This document shows, piece by piece, positions 1-8,271 of a DNA stretch of 53,548 nucleotides. The notes beneath the pieces were generated by a model, which was not told the DNA's origin, did no database searches, and was given only the letters and a program-made list of their open reading frames with translations. Origin of the DNA: Dehalococcoidales bacterium (GTDB lineage: Bacteria > Chloroflexota > Dehalococcoidia > Dehalococcoidales > UBA1222); the NCBI GenBank assembly GCA_016286345.1, contig JAEESL010000005.1:1-53548 (forward strand), in the 5' to 3' direction. Position numbers and translations under genes: made by a program. How positions within the stretch are numbered: the stretch's first letter is position 1; the number at the start of each line of letters is the position of its first letter.

Positions 1-129
1 AAACAGAGTAAGCATATGATCCATAAAGCCTATTCCGGTATCGATCGTGCCTGTTCCTTTTCCGTCAAGGTCAATACACAGATATATTGAAGTTTCTTTT
101 GTATCTCTTTTTATCTCTGCTCTTCTCAT
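1..129 (-). CDS. hisB: Imidazoleglycerol-phosphate dehydratase, N-terminal part (cut by window edge)
   Basis: Only the first 43 codons are in the window; the gene runs off the left edge. The translation begins [20 protein letters not shown] and reaches the family motif GIGFMDHML, which holds metal-binding residues of the di-manganese active site of imidazoleglycerol-phosphate dehydratase (sixth step of histidine synthesis). The ATG overlaps the hisC stop codon as ATGA, so it is translationally coupled and the last visible gene of the hisZG-hisD-hisC-hisB operon. It is below the length limit of the ORF track. Whether the gene is fused to a phosphatase domain cannot be seen. Confidence 0.9.
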   Translation of the reverse strand, partial: MRRAEIKRDTKETSIYLCIDLDGKGTGTIDTGIGFMDHMLTLF

Positions 130-1178
130 AGTAATTCCTCAAGAGCCTTAATAAGTGCTTTTATTTCTTCCATACTTCCGACAGTTATTCTGTTGAAATC
201 TTTAATTCTGTCTTCATCAAAATGTCTTACAAGAATGCCTTTTTCCTTCAGCTTTAAATAAAGGTCTTTTCCACCGCAGGCAGGGTGTTTTGCAAGAACA
301 AAATTGGCGGCCGAATCTGTCAGAATGAACCCCAGTCTTTTGAGTTCTGAAACCATATAACTGCGGTTTTCTATTATTGTCTGACAGTTTTTGCTGAAAT
401 AATAATCATCACAGAGAGCACCGATTCCGCACTGCATAGTCATTCTGTTGATGTTATATGGATTATTTGAATACTTTATCGTGTTTAAATCATTTATTAC
501 ATCTTTGCATCCGACACCGAATCCCAGCCTTGCACCGGCAAGAGATCTTGATTTGGAGAAAGTCTGGGTGACAAGCAGATTGGGATACTTGTTTATCAGA
601 GCGATCGCACTGTTGCCGCCGAAGTCGACATATGCCTCATCGACTATGACCATGTTGTCAGGATTGCCGGCAACGATCTTTTCAATATCTGACAGAGAAA
701 GATTGATGCCGGTTATTGCATTGGGATTGGCAATAAAGATGGTTTTGTTTATGCCGATATAATCATTGATATCGATCGAAAAATCATCTTTCACAGGTAT
801 TTCTGAATAAGGCACACAGTTCACATCAGCGAAAACTTTGTAGAAACCGTATGTGATATCCGGAAATACTGCAGGATTATCTTTATCGCAGAATGCTATG
901 AATGCATAATTAAGGACCTCATCCGAACCATTGGAAAAAATGATCTGGTCTTTATCTATGCCAAGTTTTTCGCATGCGGCAGCAACAAGGTCAGAACAGG
1001 TGGGATCCGGATACAGATTCTGTTTTCCGGCTTCCTGTCTTGCCAGTCTCTGAGCAACAGGTGAGGGCGGGAAAGGAGATTCATTGGTATTGAGTTTGAT
1101 ATATGTCCTTTCCTTAGGCTGTTCACCAGGAGTATAAGGTGTAAGTTTATTCAGTTTTTTACTTAAAAAACGGCTCAT
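126..1178 (-). CDS. hisC: Histidinol-phosphate aminotransferase
   Basis: A PLP-dependent fold-type I aminotransferase of 350 aa that converts imidazole-acetol phosphate to histidinol phosphate with glutamate as amino donor. Visible motifs are the substrate loop [11 protein letters not shown] near the start, the PLP region IVDEAYVDF, and the Schiff-base lysine motif [14 protein letters not shown]. The ORF track starts 24 codons upstream inside hisD. I chose the ATG at 1178 because the protein then begins [20 protein letters not shown] as in the family, and because it lies 1 nt after the hisD stop. The gene overlaps hisB by 3 nt (ATGA). Length and motifs are ordinary for the family; the operon context makes a biosynthetic HisC more likely than a generic aminotransferase. 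Confidence 0.95.
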   Translation of the reverse strand: MSRFLSKKLNKLTPYTPGEQPKERTYIKLNTNESPFPPSPVAQRLARQEAGKQNLYPDPTCSDLVAAACEKLGIDKDQIIFSNGSDEVLNYAFIAFCDKDNPAVFPDITYGFYKVFADVNCVPYSEIPVKDDFSIDINDYIGINKTIFIANPNAITGINLSLSDIEKIVAGNPDNMVIVDEAYVDFGGNSAIALINKYPNLLVTQTFSKSRSLAGARLGFGVGCKDVINDLNTIKYSNNPYNINRMTMQCGIGALCDDYYFSKNCQTIIENRSYMVSELKRLGFILTDSAANFVLAKHPACGGKDLYLKLKEKGILVRHFDEDRIKDFNRITVGSMEEIKALIKALEELL

Positions 1179-1179
1179 A

Positions 1180-2454
1180 TCAGTTATCCGATCTGCTGAG
1201 GACACTTCGTGCATGTCCTGTAAGTCCTTCTTTTCTGGCAAAGGTTGCAATGTCTTCAGCTACATTTGCCAGTGCATCCTTTGTGTAATAAATAAACTGG
1301 GTCTTCTTAATGAAATCATCCACTGAAAGCGGGCTTGAGAACTTTGCTGTTCCGCTGGTCGGAAGGGTGTGGTTCGGACCGGCAAAGTAGTCACCCAGTG
1401 CCTCAGGGCAGTTCCTGCCCATGAACACTGAACCGGCATGTCTGACTGCATCAAGGTAATCAAAAGGATTGTCAACGCATAATTCAAGGTGTTCAGGAGC
1501 TATCTCATTTGCTATATCTATTGCATCCATGAGTGTATCGGCAACTATGATCTTGCCGTTGTTGTCGATAGATGCACGTGCGATTTCGTATCTTTCAAGT
1601 TTAGGCAGCTGTACTTCTATTTCTTTCTGTACTGCATATGCCAGATCAATTGAATCAGTTACCAGAACAGCTGTTGCCATTTTGTCGTGTTCGGCCTGTG
1701 AAAGAAGATCTGCAGAAATGTGTACAGGATTAGTCTTACCATCGGCTACTACGAGGATCTCACTCGGACCGGCGATCATATCGATCGAAACCTTGCCGAA
1801 GACCTGTTTTTTAGCCTCTGCCACAAATGCATTTCCGGGACCTACGATCTTATCGACACAGGGGATGCTTTCGGTTCCGTATGCAAGTGCTGCAATTGCC
1901 TGGGCACCACCGACTTTGAATACTCTGTTGATTCCGGAAACATATGCTGCTGCAAGGATGGAAGGATTGACTTTGCCTTCAGAATTGGGAGGAGTGACCA
2001 TGACTACTTCCTTGACACCTGCAATCTTTGCAGGGATGGCGTCCATCAGAACTGTTGATGGGTAAGCTGCAGTTCCGCCGGGAACATAAAGACCGGCTTT
2101 ATCAACAGGAATGATCTTCTGCCCCAGCACGATTCCGGGTTCATCATTCAAAACAAAACTGTTTCTGATCTGTTTTTTGTGGAATTTCTGAATGTTTGCT
2201 GCAGCTCTTTCAAGAACTCGTATAAAGTCAGGACCCACAATATCGATTGCTTCCTGGATTTCTGCCTCGGAAACCTGTAATTCAGTCAGATCAGCCTTAT
2301 CGAATTTCTTATTGTATTCGAAAATTGCTTTGTCACCGTTGGCTCTGACATTAGCAATAATATCCGATACTATTGCTTCAACATTTACAGAGGACTGACC
2401 TCTGGAAAATATTTCATCGTTTGATACTTCACCGCATTTTAAAATCTTTATCAT
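1180..2454 (-). CDS. hisD: Histidinol dehydrogenase
   Basis: A 424-aa zinc enzyme that oxidises histidinol to histidine in two NAD-dependent steps, the last steps of the pathway. The sequence shows the typical KIIPVDKAGLYVPGGTAAYPS segment, the NAD-binding region around KVGGAQAIAALAYGTESIP, the signature VDKIVGPGNAFVAEAKKQVFG, and the C-terminal metal and substrate region GPNHTLPTSGTAKFSSPLSV. Length is standard. It starts 6 nt downstream of the hisZG stop and ends 1 nt before hisC, so it is the middle of a tightly packed operon. No separate promoter is visible. Confidence 0.97.
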   Translation of the reverse strand: MIKILKCGEVSNDEIFSRGQSSVNVEAIVSDIIANVRANGDKAIFEYNKKFDKADLTELQVSEAEIQEAIDIVGPDFIRVLERAAANIQKFHKKQIRNSFVLNDEPGIVLGQKIIPVDKAGLYVPGGTAAYPSTVLMDAIPAKIAGVKEVVMVTPPNSEGKVNPSILAAAYVSGINRVFKVGGAQAIAALAYGTESIPCVDKIVGPGNAFVAEAKKQVFGKVSIDMIAGPSEILVVADGKTNPVHISADLLSQAEHDKMATAVLVTDSIDLAYAVQKEIEVQLPKLERYEIARASIDNNGKIIVADTLMDAIDIANEIAPEHLELCVDNPFDYLDAVRHAGSVFMGRNCPEALGDYFAGPNHTLPTSGTAKFSSPLSVDDFIKKTQFIYYTKDALANVAEDIATFARKEGLTGHARSVLSRSDN

Positions 2455-2460
2455 TTTTAT

Positions 2461-4032
2461 TTACTCCTTGGATATAGAAGACAAAGTCTGCATTATTTTA
2501 TTAATATTTGATTCTTTAAATTTAAAAGATGCTTTGTTTGAAATCAATCTTGCGCTTATCGGAACTATCGTTTCAACTATTTCAAGATTGTTTTCCCGGA
2601 GAGTTGTGCCGGTTTCCACGATATCAACAATGACATCCGAAAGACCAAGCAGCGGAGCAATCTCAATTGAACCGTTCAGCTGAATGATGTCAATATCGTA
2701 TCCCTTTGACTGGTAATATGCTCTGGCAATGTTGGGATATTTTGTTGCCACTCTGAGTCTTCTTTCGGATGAATATTTGAAACCTTTGGGACCTGCAACA
2801 ACAACTTTGCATTGTCCGATGGTCAGATCAAGAAGCTCATAAATATCGGGAGTGTATTCCAGCAGAGTGTCCTTGCCGATGATGCCGACATCTGCTGCAC
2901 CTCTTTCAACGTATATTCCTACATCAGACGGTTTGACCCAGAAAAATCTGACTTTCTTTTCCTTGTTCTCAAATATCAGTTTTCTGTTCTCATCGAGATC
3001 TTCAGGACAGTTATAGCCTGCCTGTGAAAACAGAGAATAAACTTTTTCGCCAAGTCTTCCTTTGGGGAGTGCAATATTCAGATATTCAGATATTTCTGTA
3101 TTTGAGTCATCTTTATCGAAGTCGATTCTGTCGAGAAGGTCTGTATATATGGCAAAACCGATTGCACGTGAAGTGCGGTCCATCTTTTTCATCAGTTTGT
3201 CATACTGACCGCCGGAGAGAACTGCAGAAGGAACTTCATTAATGAAACCTTTAAAGACAATTCCGTTGTAATAATTGATATCGTCGATGACTGAAAAATT
3301 GATGAAGATATTGTCAGCATACTTGCTGGATGCGAGTTTTCTGATGATATCCCTGAAGTCATCAAATGAATTATCATCGCCGATTATCCGGCTAAGTTCA
3401 TTATATGCATCGGACACAGATGTATTGATTAGAAGAAGTTTCTTCAGAAAAGAAAGCTTGTCCTGTGCCCTGGTATTCACGCAGAGTTTGTTTATCTCCG
3501 GAATATTCTTTTCTTCGATTGCTTTATAAAGTGAATTGATGTTCTCACTCTCAATATCCAGATCATCAATTATGCTTTCGATCAGATCCAGATTTGATAA
3601 TTCAAGGAAGTATTTGTCTGAAAGCATTTCAAGGGCTTCTGCTGCAACCAGGATCGTTTCTGTAACCTGTTCATTGCCGATATTACCGAAACATTCCACA
3701 CCAGACTGCATCATTTCACTGAATGAATTTGTTCCCTTGGAAACTCTGTATACGTTTTCGTTGTAATAAACTTTCTGTATCCTGTCTGAGCGGTCTTTGC
3801 TGTTCTTGATGATAGACAGGGTGACATCCGGCTTCAGTGCCATTAGTTTTCCTGTAGTATCGGTGAAGGTTATGACATTGTCGGATACCAGAAAATCCTT
3901 GTTTCTGGCGTACAGGTCATATTCTTCAAATTTACTCATCCGATAGGGGATAAACCCGTGAGCCGAGTATATCGATCTGAGTGCGAATATTATTTTTTCG
4001 TTTCCCTGAAGGATAATATTATTTACTTCCAT
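2461..4032 (-). CDS. hisZG: HisZ-HisG fusion: ATP phosphoribosyltransferase regulatory plus catalytic subunit
   Basis: A 523-aa protein for the first and feedback-controlled step of histidine synthesis (ATP + PRPP to phosphoribosyl-ATP). Residues about 1-305 are a HisZ module, the catalytically dead histidyl-tRNA-synthetase paralogue: MALKPDVTLSI (class II motif 2-like), NENVYRVSKG, VLSGGQYDKL and AIGFAIYTDLL. Residues about 316-523 are a complete short-form HisG: YLNIALPKGRLGEKV, DVGIYVERGAADVGIIGKD, and the PRPP loop DIVETGTTLRENNL. Short-form HisG normally needs a separately encoded HisZ; here both are one continuous frame with a roughly 10-residue linker (FDKDDSNTEISE). It is the first gene of the his operon, behind a sigma-A-like promoter. 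The HisG half lacks the C-terminal regulatory domain of long-form HisG, as expected. Confidence 0.93.
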   Translation of the reverse strand: MEVNNIILQGNEKIIFALRSIYSAHGFIPYRMSKFEEYDLYARNKDFLVSDNVITFTDTTGKLMALKPDVTLSIIKNSKDRSDRIQKVYYNENVYRVSKGTNSFSEMMQSGVECFGNIGNEQVTETILVAAEALEMLSDKYFLELSNLDLIESIIDDLDIESENINSLYKAIEEKNIPEINKLCVNTRAQDKLSFLKKLLLINTSVSDAYNELSRIIGDDNSFDDFRDIIRKLASSKYADNIFINFSVIDDINYYNGIVFKGFINEVPSAVLSGGQYDKLMKKMDRTSRAIGFAIYTDLLDRIDFDKDDSNTEISEYLNIALPKGRLGEKVYSLFSQAGYNCPEDLDENRKLIFENKEKKVRFFWVKPSDVGIYVERGAADVGIIGKDTLLEYTPDIYELLDLTIGQCKVVVAGPKGFKYSSERRLRVATKYPNIARAYYQSKGYDIDIIQLNGSIEIAPLLGLSDVIVDIVETGTTLRENNLEIVETIVPISARLISNKASFKFKESNINKIMQTLSSISKE

Positions 4033-4064
4033 TTTTCTATCCGTTTAAAGTAATACAGTTTAGT

Positions 4065-4093
4065 AGTTTATAACTTTATCATAATAAAGTCAA
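4065..4093 (-). promoter_or_regulatory. Sigma-A-type promoter of the his operon
   Basis: On the minus strand, TTGACT (4093-4088) and TAAACT (4070-4065) are separated by 17 nt. The predicted start site gives a leader of about 25 nt before the hisZG ATG, too short for a T-box or a histidine attenuator. Promoter call by eye from consensus. Confidence 0.6.
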
Positions 4094-4144
4094 TTTGCAG
4101 GATAATTCTGATGTCAGGGTATTTATGAATCGAATGAGATAAGG

Positions 4145-4915
4145 CTATTTTCTCAGCATGAGATAGTGATTGTTATGATTGATGATATCGATATCTCCGT
4201 AGATTATCGACATTTTTTTCTTAATTTCAGTTTCATCGGTGTTGTGCATATCGATTGATGATGCAAGCAAACCGTCCTTGAGCAGGAAGAGCTTGTCACA
4301 GTATTCCATGGCAAAATTCGGGTCATGCAGTGTGATAAGTCCGCCTTTGTTTCGCTCTTTTATCACATTGCTTATTTTTTCCATAACGACATGTTTATTC
4401 ACAAAATCAAGAGCGCTGTCAGGTTCATCCATAAGCATTACTGGTGAATTCTGGACTATGCATCTGGCGATGATCACAAGCTGTTTCTGTCCCTGACTGA
4501 GAGTGCCGAAGTCACGGTCTTCCCAGTCAGCACAGCCGATTTCCCTGAGTGCCTGCCTGGATATTTCCTTTTCCTTATCTCCGGGGAAGGAAAGAACTCC
4601 GATTCTGGGGTTAAATCCCATGAGAACTGCATCAAGAACGCTTCTTCCGCCCTGCAGTCCGCAGACCTGTGCTATGAAGGAAACCATCTGCGCACGTTTT
4701 TTCTCGTTAAGCCTGGTGCAGTCCTGATCATCCACGACAACTGAACCTGTCATCGGGATAAAACCGCAGATGGCATGAAGAATCGTTGTTTTTCCGCTTC
4801 CGTTCAGACCGAGAAGTGCACAAAACTGACCTTGTTCAATTGCAAAGGACACGCCTTTCACAATTTCATTGCTGCCATATGATACATGCAGATCTTTAAT
4901 TTCAAAAAATGACAT
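4145..4915 (-). CDS. ABC transporter ATP-binding protein, iron-complex/cobalamin (FecE/BtuD) type
   Basis: A 256-aa ATPase subunit of an importer, expected on the cytoplasmic face of the membrane in complex with the permease encoded just upstream. It shows Walker A GLNGSGKT near residue 36, the ABC signature as LSQGQKQL, Walker B VMLMDEPDSALD and the switch histidine in LITLHDPN. Its ATG overlaps the permease stop (TGATG), implying translational coupling. The substrate cannot be fixed from this subunit: the family carries ferric siderophores, haem, cobalamin and related chelates. No terminator is evident between it and the his promoter, so some read-through into the histidine operon is possible. 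Confidence 0.88.
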   Translation of the reverse strand: MSFFEIKDLHVSYGSNEIVKGVSFAIEQGQFCALLGLNGSGKTTILHAICGFIPMTGSVVVDDQDCTRLNEKKRAQMVSFIAQVCGLQGGRSVLDAVLMGFNPRIGVLSFPGDKEKEISRQALREIGCADWEDRDFGTLSQGQKQLVIIARCIVQNSPVMLMDEPDSALDFVNKHVVMEKISNVIKERNKGGLITLHDPNFAMEYCDKLFLLKDGLLASSIDMHNTDETEIKKKMSIIYGDIDIINHNNHYLMLRK

Positions 4916-5928
4916 CAGAACCTGTCCTTCTTTGCTGTTACCATGAAGTAAACCAGCAACGGTACGCCGATTACTGTTGTGAGAATTGAAATAGGAAGTT
5001 CAGCGCTGTATATAGTTCGGGCAAGAACGTCCGCAGACAGTACAACAAAACTGCCTACTACTCCGCTTAACATCATCGTGGTTGCATTGTTACGTTTAAG
5101 TATCAGTCTGGCAATATGGGGAGCAATCAGACCGGCAAATGATACAAGTCCGGTTACTGAAACTACAGATGAAACCATCAGTGTGGATAAAACAAGAATG
5201 CTGATCCTGATCGGCCTTATTCTCACTCCCAGTGCTTTGCATTCATTGTCGCTCATGGACATAAGTTCGATCTGGCGTCTGAGGAGTATGAGACCGATTA
5301 AACCTACAAGGAAAAATGGAAGAATGGACAGAAGCTTTGAACTCGTGATGTTTCCGAAAGAGCCCATTTCCCAGTATTCGATTGCTGCCAGTTCGTTTTC
5401 AGAATCCGCAAAATATTTCAGTGTCATGATCAGTGCTTTTGACATTGCATTTATCACGATACCGGCAAGAACATAAGTCGCTGTTGAATGTGAATGAGTT
5501 GCCTTGACCATAGCCATTACACCGAGAACCGCAAGCAAACCGCCCCAGAAAGAACCGGTAGTTATGGCTGCCATTGCCGATGATGAAAATGCAACAATGG
5601 ATATTGCGGCTCCGAGGTTTGCACCTCCGGCGATACCGATGATATCAGGAGATGCCAGAGGATTTTTAAAAATAATCTGATATACACATCCGGCCATTCC
5701 GAGTGCAACTCCGGAGATGATCGCCATGAATGTTCTCGGAAGGCGTAATGTGAAAAATACATTTTTGGTCAGTGAAGAGACTTCGCTGTTATTTGTGATG
5801 ATATTGAATATATCGTTGACTGAAATGGAGTATTTACCGTTACAAATGGAAACCACAGCGATGATGAGCACCATCGCTGTGGTAATTGCAAATAGCCAAA
5901 AGTTTTTATTAAAAGTCTTACTAACCAA
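4915..5928 (-). CDS. FecCD-family ABC permease
   Basis: A 337-aa integral membrane permease with about ten hydrophobic segments. FecCD landmarks are LRLPRTFMAIISGVALGMAG near residue 65, the following GCVYQIIFKNPLASPDIIGI, and GLVSFAGLIAPHIARLI, which contains the coupling-helix region that contacts the ATPase. Such proteins form homodimers that move ferric siderophores, haem or corrinoids. The first codon is TTG, 6 nt after the lipoprotein gene stop, with only a weak GGAAAAT as ribosome site. The next plausible internal start would remove the first transmembrane helix. It is followed directly by its ATPase. Confidence 0.92.
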   Translation of the reverse strand: MVSKTFNKNFWLFAITTAMVLIIAVVSICNGKYSISVNDIFNIITNNSEVSSLTKNVFFTLRLPRTFMAIISGVALGMAGCVYQIIFKNPLASPDIIGIAGGANLGAAISIVAFSSSAMAAITTGSFWGGLLAVLGVMAMVKATHSHSTATYVLAGIVINAMSKALIMTLKYFADSENELAAIEYWEMGSFGNITSSKLLSILPFFLVGLIGLILLRRQIELMSMSDNECKALGVRIRPIRISILVLSTLMVSSVVSVTGLVSFAGLIAPHIARLILKRNNATTMMLSGVVGSFVVLSADVLARTIYSAELPISILTTVIGVPLLVYFMVTAKKDRF

Positions 5929-5934
5929 TTGAGG

Positions 5935-7053
5935 TTATTTTCCAGTTACGACTGACTTGTCGAAATCAAAACCATAGAATTCCTTGTAGAAATTATATGC
6001 ATCGTCAGCAAATTGTTCCATAGTATAGACTTCAGGATGCAGAAGGGCTGTCATCCAGAGTAAACCGAGTGAACCGGAAGGAACAGGGGAATCCCATGCT
6101 TCATAACCGACAGGCATGTTGTATACGGCCTTGTTCTTGACTGCTGTAATTTCTGCCAGCTGGGGATCAGCAAGTATTTCTTCTGCTGAGAATGACGGCT
6201 GACCGTCTGCCATGTTGTTGGTAGGAATGACGATGATATCGGGATTCATAGAAAGAAGCTGTTCGTATGAAACATTTGTCCATGAATCACCATCAAGAAT
6301 ATCGCCTGCATTTTTGCCGCCGGCGCTCTTGATAAGAGATCCCTGATACATGTCCTTAGGTGCGGTGCTGAGATATGTTGAGTTGTTGCACATATAGACA
6401 ACCGGTTTGTCAGCATCAGAAATCTTATTTGTGAGTGATTCAACCTTGGCAAGGTTATCATTATATGTTTTGATCAGTTTTGCTGCTTCTGCATCATGAC
6501 CGGTTACTTTTCCGATCAGTTCAAACATTTCGCAGATATCTTCGTGGTTTTCAGGAACTACGACGATTACTTTGATTCCGAGATCTTCAAGAGACGGAAT
6601 ATAGTCCTTGGCTTTTTTAGGAAGGATCACCAGATCAGGTTTGGAAGCTATGCATGCTTCAAGATCAAAAGCTTTGGCTGAACCTGTGTTGCCGATTTTT
6701 CCGATAAGCTGAGGTGCTGCAAGCTTGTAAATAGGTCGTTTCTCGATCTTTTCTTCTGCAGCTACGATGCAGTCTTCTAGGCCCAGTGCAATACATGCAG
6801 ATGACGAAATGTAGTAGCAGGTTGCCAGTCTTGTGGCAGGTGCGTCAAGAGTAACTTTTCGACCGAGCTGGTCTGTTACTGTTAACGGGAAAGCAGGAGT
6901 GGGTGTATTTGTGATGGTTGTGGTTGTTGTTTTTGTAACTGTTGTTGTGTTGGTAACTGTAGTTGTTTCAGTTTTTGCTGAACACCCGATGGCACTGAAT
7001 ATCATCAATGCCGACAACAAAACGGATGAAATGATCTTTGCGATTTTTCTCAT
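5935..7053 (-). CDS. Substrate-binding lipoprotein of iron-complex/corrinoid ABC importer
   Basis: A 372-aa solute-binding protein. Residues 1-24 are a lipoprotein signal (MRKIAKIISS, hydrophobic core, lipobox SAIGC), so it should be acylated and anchored outside the membrane. A threonine-rich linker of about 30 residues (TETTTVTNTTTVTKTTTTT) precedes a periplasmic-binding fold beginning FPLTVTDQLGRKVTLDAPA. The two-lobe hallmark phrases are ACIASKPDLVILPKK and LSMNPDIIVIPTNN. The C-terminal PVPSGSLGLLWMTALLHPE resembles binding proteins for iron chelates and corrinoids. An SD of GGAGGT precedes the ATG. It is first of three genes. The ligand is unknown; iron-siderophore or cobalamin are the best guesses. 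Confidence 0.87.
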   Translation of the reverse strand: MRKIAKIISSVLLSALMIFSAIGCSAKTETTTVTNTTTVTKTTTTTITNTPTPAFPLTVTDQLGRKVTLDAPATRLATCYYISSSACIALGLEDCIVAAEEKIEKRPIYKLAAPQLIGKIGNTGSAKAFDLEACIASKPDLVILPKKAKDYIPSLEDLGIKVIVVVPENHEDICEMFELIGKVTGHDAEAAKLIKTYNDNLAKVESLTNKISDADKPVVYMCNNSTYLSTAPKDMYQGSLIKSAGGKNAGDILDGDSWTNVSYEQLLSMNPDIIVIPTNNMADGQPSFSAEEILADPQLAEITAVKNKAVYNMPVGYEAWDSPVPSGSLGLLWMTALLHPEVYTMEQFADDAYNFYKEFYGFDFDKSVVTGK

Positions 7054-7205
7054 TTTAATACCTCCGCTTAAAACAAGTTTTTATGATTTCTATTATGTAT
7101 TTTCTAAGTATAATATAAATATGTCAATATTATAAAAAATGTTTATAAATCAATTGTTCCTGTTTACTTATTACAAATAGTGATTGTATGTTAAAATTTT
7201 TAATT
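7054..7205. promoter_or_regulatory. Divergent intergenic region of importer operon and rsmI
   Basis: This 152-bp AT-rich stretch must hold both promoters. For rsmI an extended -10, TG-T-TAAAAT (7189-7197), stands out. On the minus strand a TTGACA followed by AT-rich sequence with TATACT is present, but no pair with ideal spacing could be settled. I saw no clear Fur- or DtxR-type palindrome, so metal regulation of the importer is not supported by the sequence. Confidence 0.4.
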
Positions 7206-8030
7206 ATGAAAACATTGTATCTGGTGGGAACACCAATCGGCAATCTGGCGGATATCACTTACAGGGCAGTCAGTATACTCAGTGAAGTATCCCTGATTGC
7301 TGCTGAAGATACCCGTAATACAAGGGTTTTGTTAAAGCATTATGATATCAAGACTCCGTGTGTGAGTTTCCACGAATACAGTGATCAGTCAAAAATAGAT
7401 TATCTTCTTGAAAAGCTTGATTCAGGTGATGTTGCTCTTGTCACTGACGCAGGTATGCCCTGTATTTCCGATCCGGGCTACGAACTTGTCACAGCAGCTG
7501 TAAACAAAGGCATCAATGTCGCAGTGATTCCTGGTCCGTCAGCATCTGTTTCTGCGATTGCCCTTTCAGGCATATCAGCCGAACATTTTACATTCCTTGG
7601 ATTTCTTCCGCGCAAGGCAAAGGAAAGAAATGAATTACTGGAAAATGTTAAGGGTTATCACCATCCGATTGTTATTTATGAAGCTCCACATCGCATAATA
7701 AAGACATTACATGATATAATGACTGTTCTTGGAAATAGAAAGATATCAGTTGCGAGAGAACTGACTAAGGTGCATGAAGAGTGTTACCGAGGTACAGTGA
7801 GTTCTGCGATTGACTATTTTTCCGATCCGAAAGGTGAATTCACTGTGGTTATTGATGGTGCATTGACGGACGGAGATGCATGCGAAGACAACGCAGATGA
7901 ATTTATAGAAAAATACATAAAAACAGGAAAAACATTTAAAGAATCTCTGCCTTTACTGAGTGAGACCGGACTTGATCGGAGAGAACTTTACAGAAGATGG
8001 CTTGAGATAAAAAAGGAGCTGGAAAAATGA
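7206..8030 (+). CDS. rsmI: 16S rRNA (cytidine-1402-2'-O)-methyltransferase
   Basis: A 274-aa SAM-dependent tetrapyrrole-methylase-fold enzyme that 2'-O-methylates C1402 in the decoding centre of 16S rRNA. The family signature is complete: LYLVGTPIGNLADITYRA at the start, IAAEDTRNTRVLLKHY, LVTDAGMPCISDPGYELV, VIPGPSASVSAIALSG and TFLGFLPRKAKER. The ORF track begins 6 codons earlier, but the ATG at 7206 gives the family start MKTLYLVGTPIGN. There is no Shine-Dalgarno; an extended -10 ends 8 nt before this ATG, so the message may be leaderless. The stop overlaps the next ATG (ATGA). Confidence 0.95.
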   Translation: MKTLYLVGTPIGNLADITYRAVSILSEVSLIAAEDTRNTRVLLKHYDIKTPCVSFHEYSDQSKIDYLLEKLDSGDVALVTDAGMPCISDPGYELVTAAVNKGINVAVIPGPSASVSAIALSGISAEHFTFLGFLPRKAKERNELLENVKGYHHPIVIYEAPHRIIKTLHDIMTVLGNRKISVARELTKVHEECYRGTVSSAIDYFSDPKGEFTVVIDGALTDGDACEDNADEFIEKYIKTGKTFKESLPLLSETGLDRRELYRRWLEIKKELEK

Positions 8031-8257
8031 GACGAGGATGTATTGCACAGGGTCTTATTTATTGTTCAAAATGCGGTGGTGAAATCAATCCCGCCAACCG
8101 TTATCTTGTGATCGATGAAGATGAAAAGGGTAATGAAGTAGAAGAAAAAGGCATCTCACACATCTACTGTGTTGAATGTGCCCTTGAAAAAGGATATGCC
8201 CATTACCGAGAAAGCAAAGGGGAAAGAATCTTATCATTCCTTCCTGATTCTGAATAG
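8027..8257 (+). CDS. Small zinc-ribbon-like protein of unknown function
   Basis: A 76-aa hypothetical protein. Two cysteine pairs, CSKCG (from about residue 13) and CVEC (near residue 49), suggest one zinc site. The stretch between them is acidic (VIDEDEKGNEVEEKG), and the tail is YRESKGERILSFLPDSE. I do not recognise a named family. It is translationally coupled to rsmI (ATGA overlap) and sits 14 nt before metG, so it is probably co-expressed with rRNA-modification and tRNA-charging genes. Its codon use looks like that of its neighbours. No transmembrane or signal segment. Confidence 0.75.
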   Translation: MRRGCIAQGLIYCSKCGGEINPANRYLVIDEDEKGNEVEEKGISHIYCVECALEKGYAHYRESKGERILSFLPDSE

Positions 8258-8271
8258 TTAGGGAGTTTTTA

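Noticed and set aside
1469-2065. Plus-strand ORF of 198 aa (and others over hisD)
   Set aside because: Antisense shadow of hisD; low-complexity Ser/Ala/Ile composition, no ribosome site, and hisD is certain.
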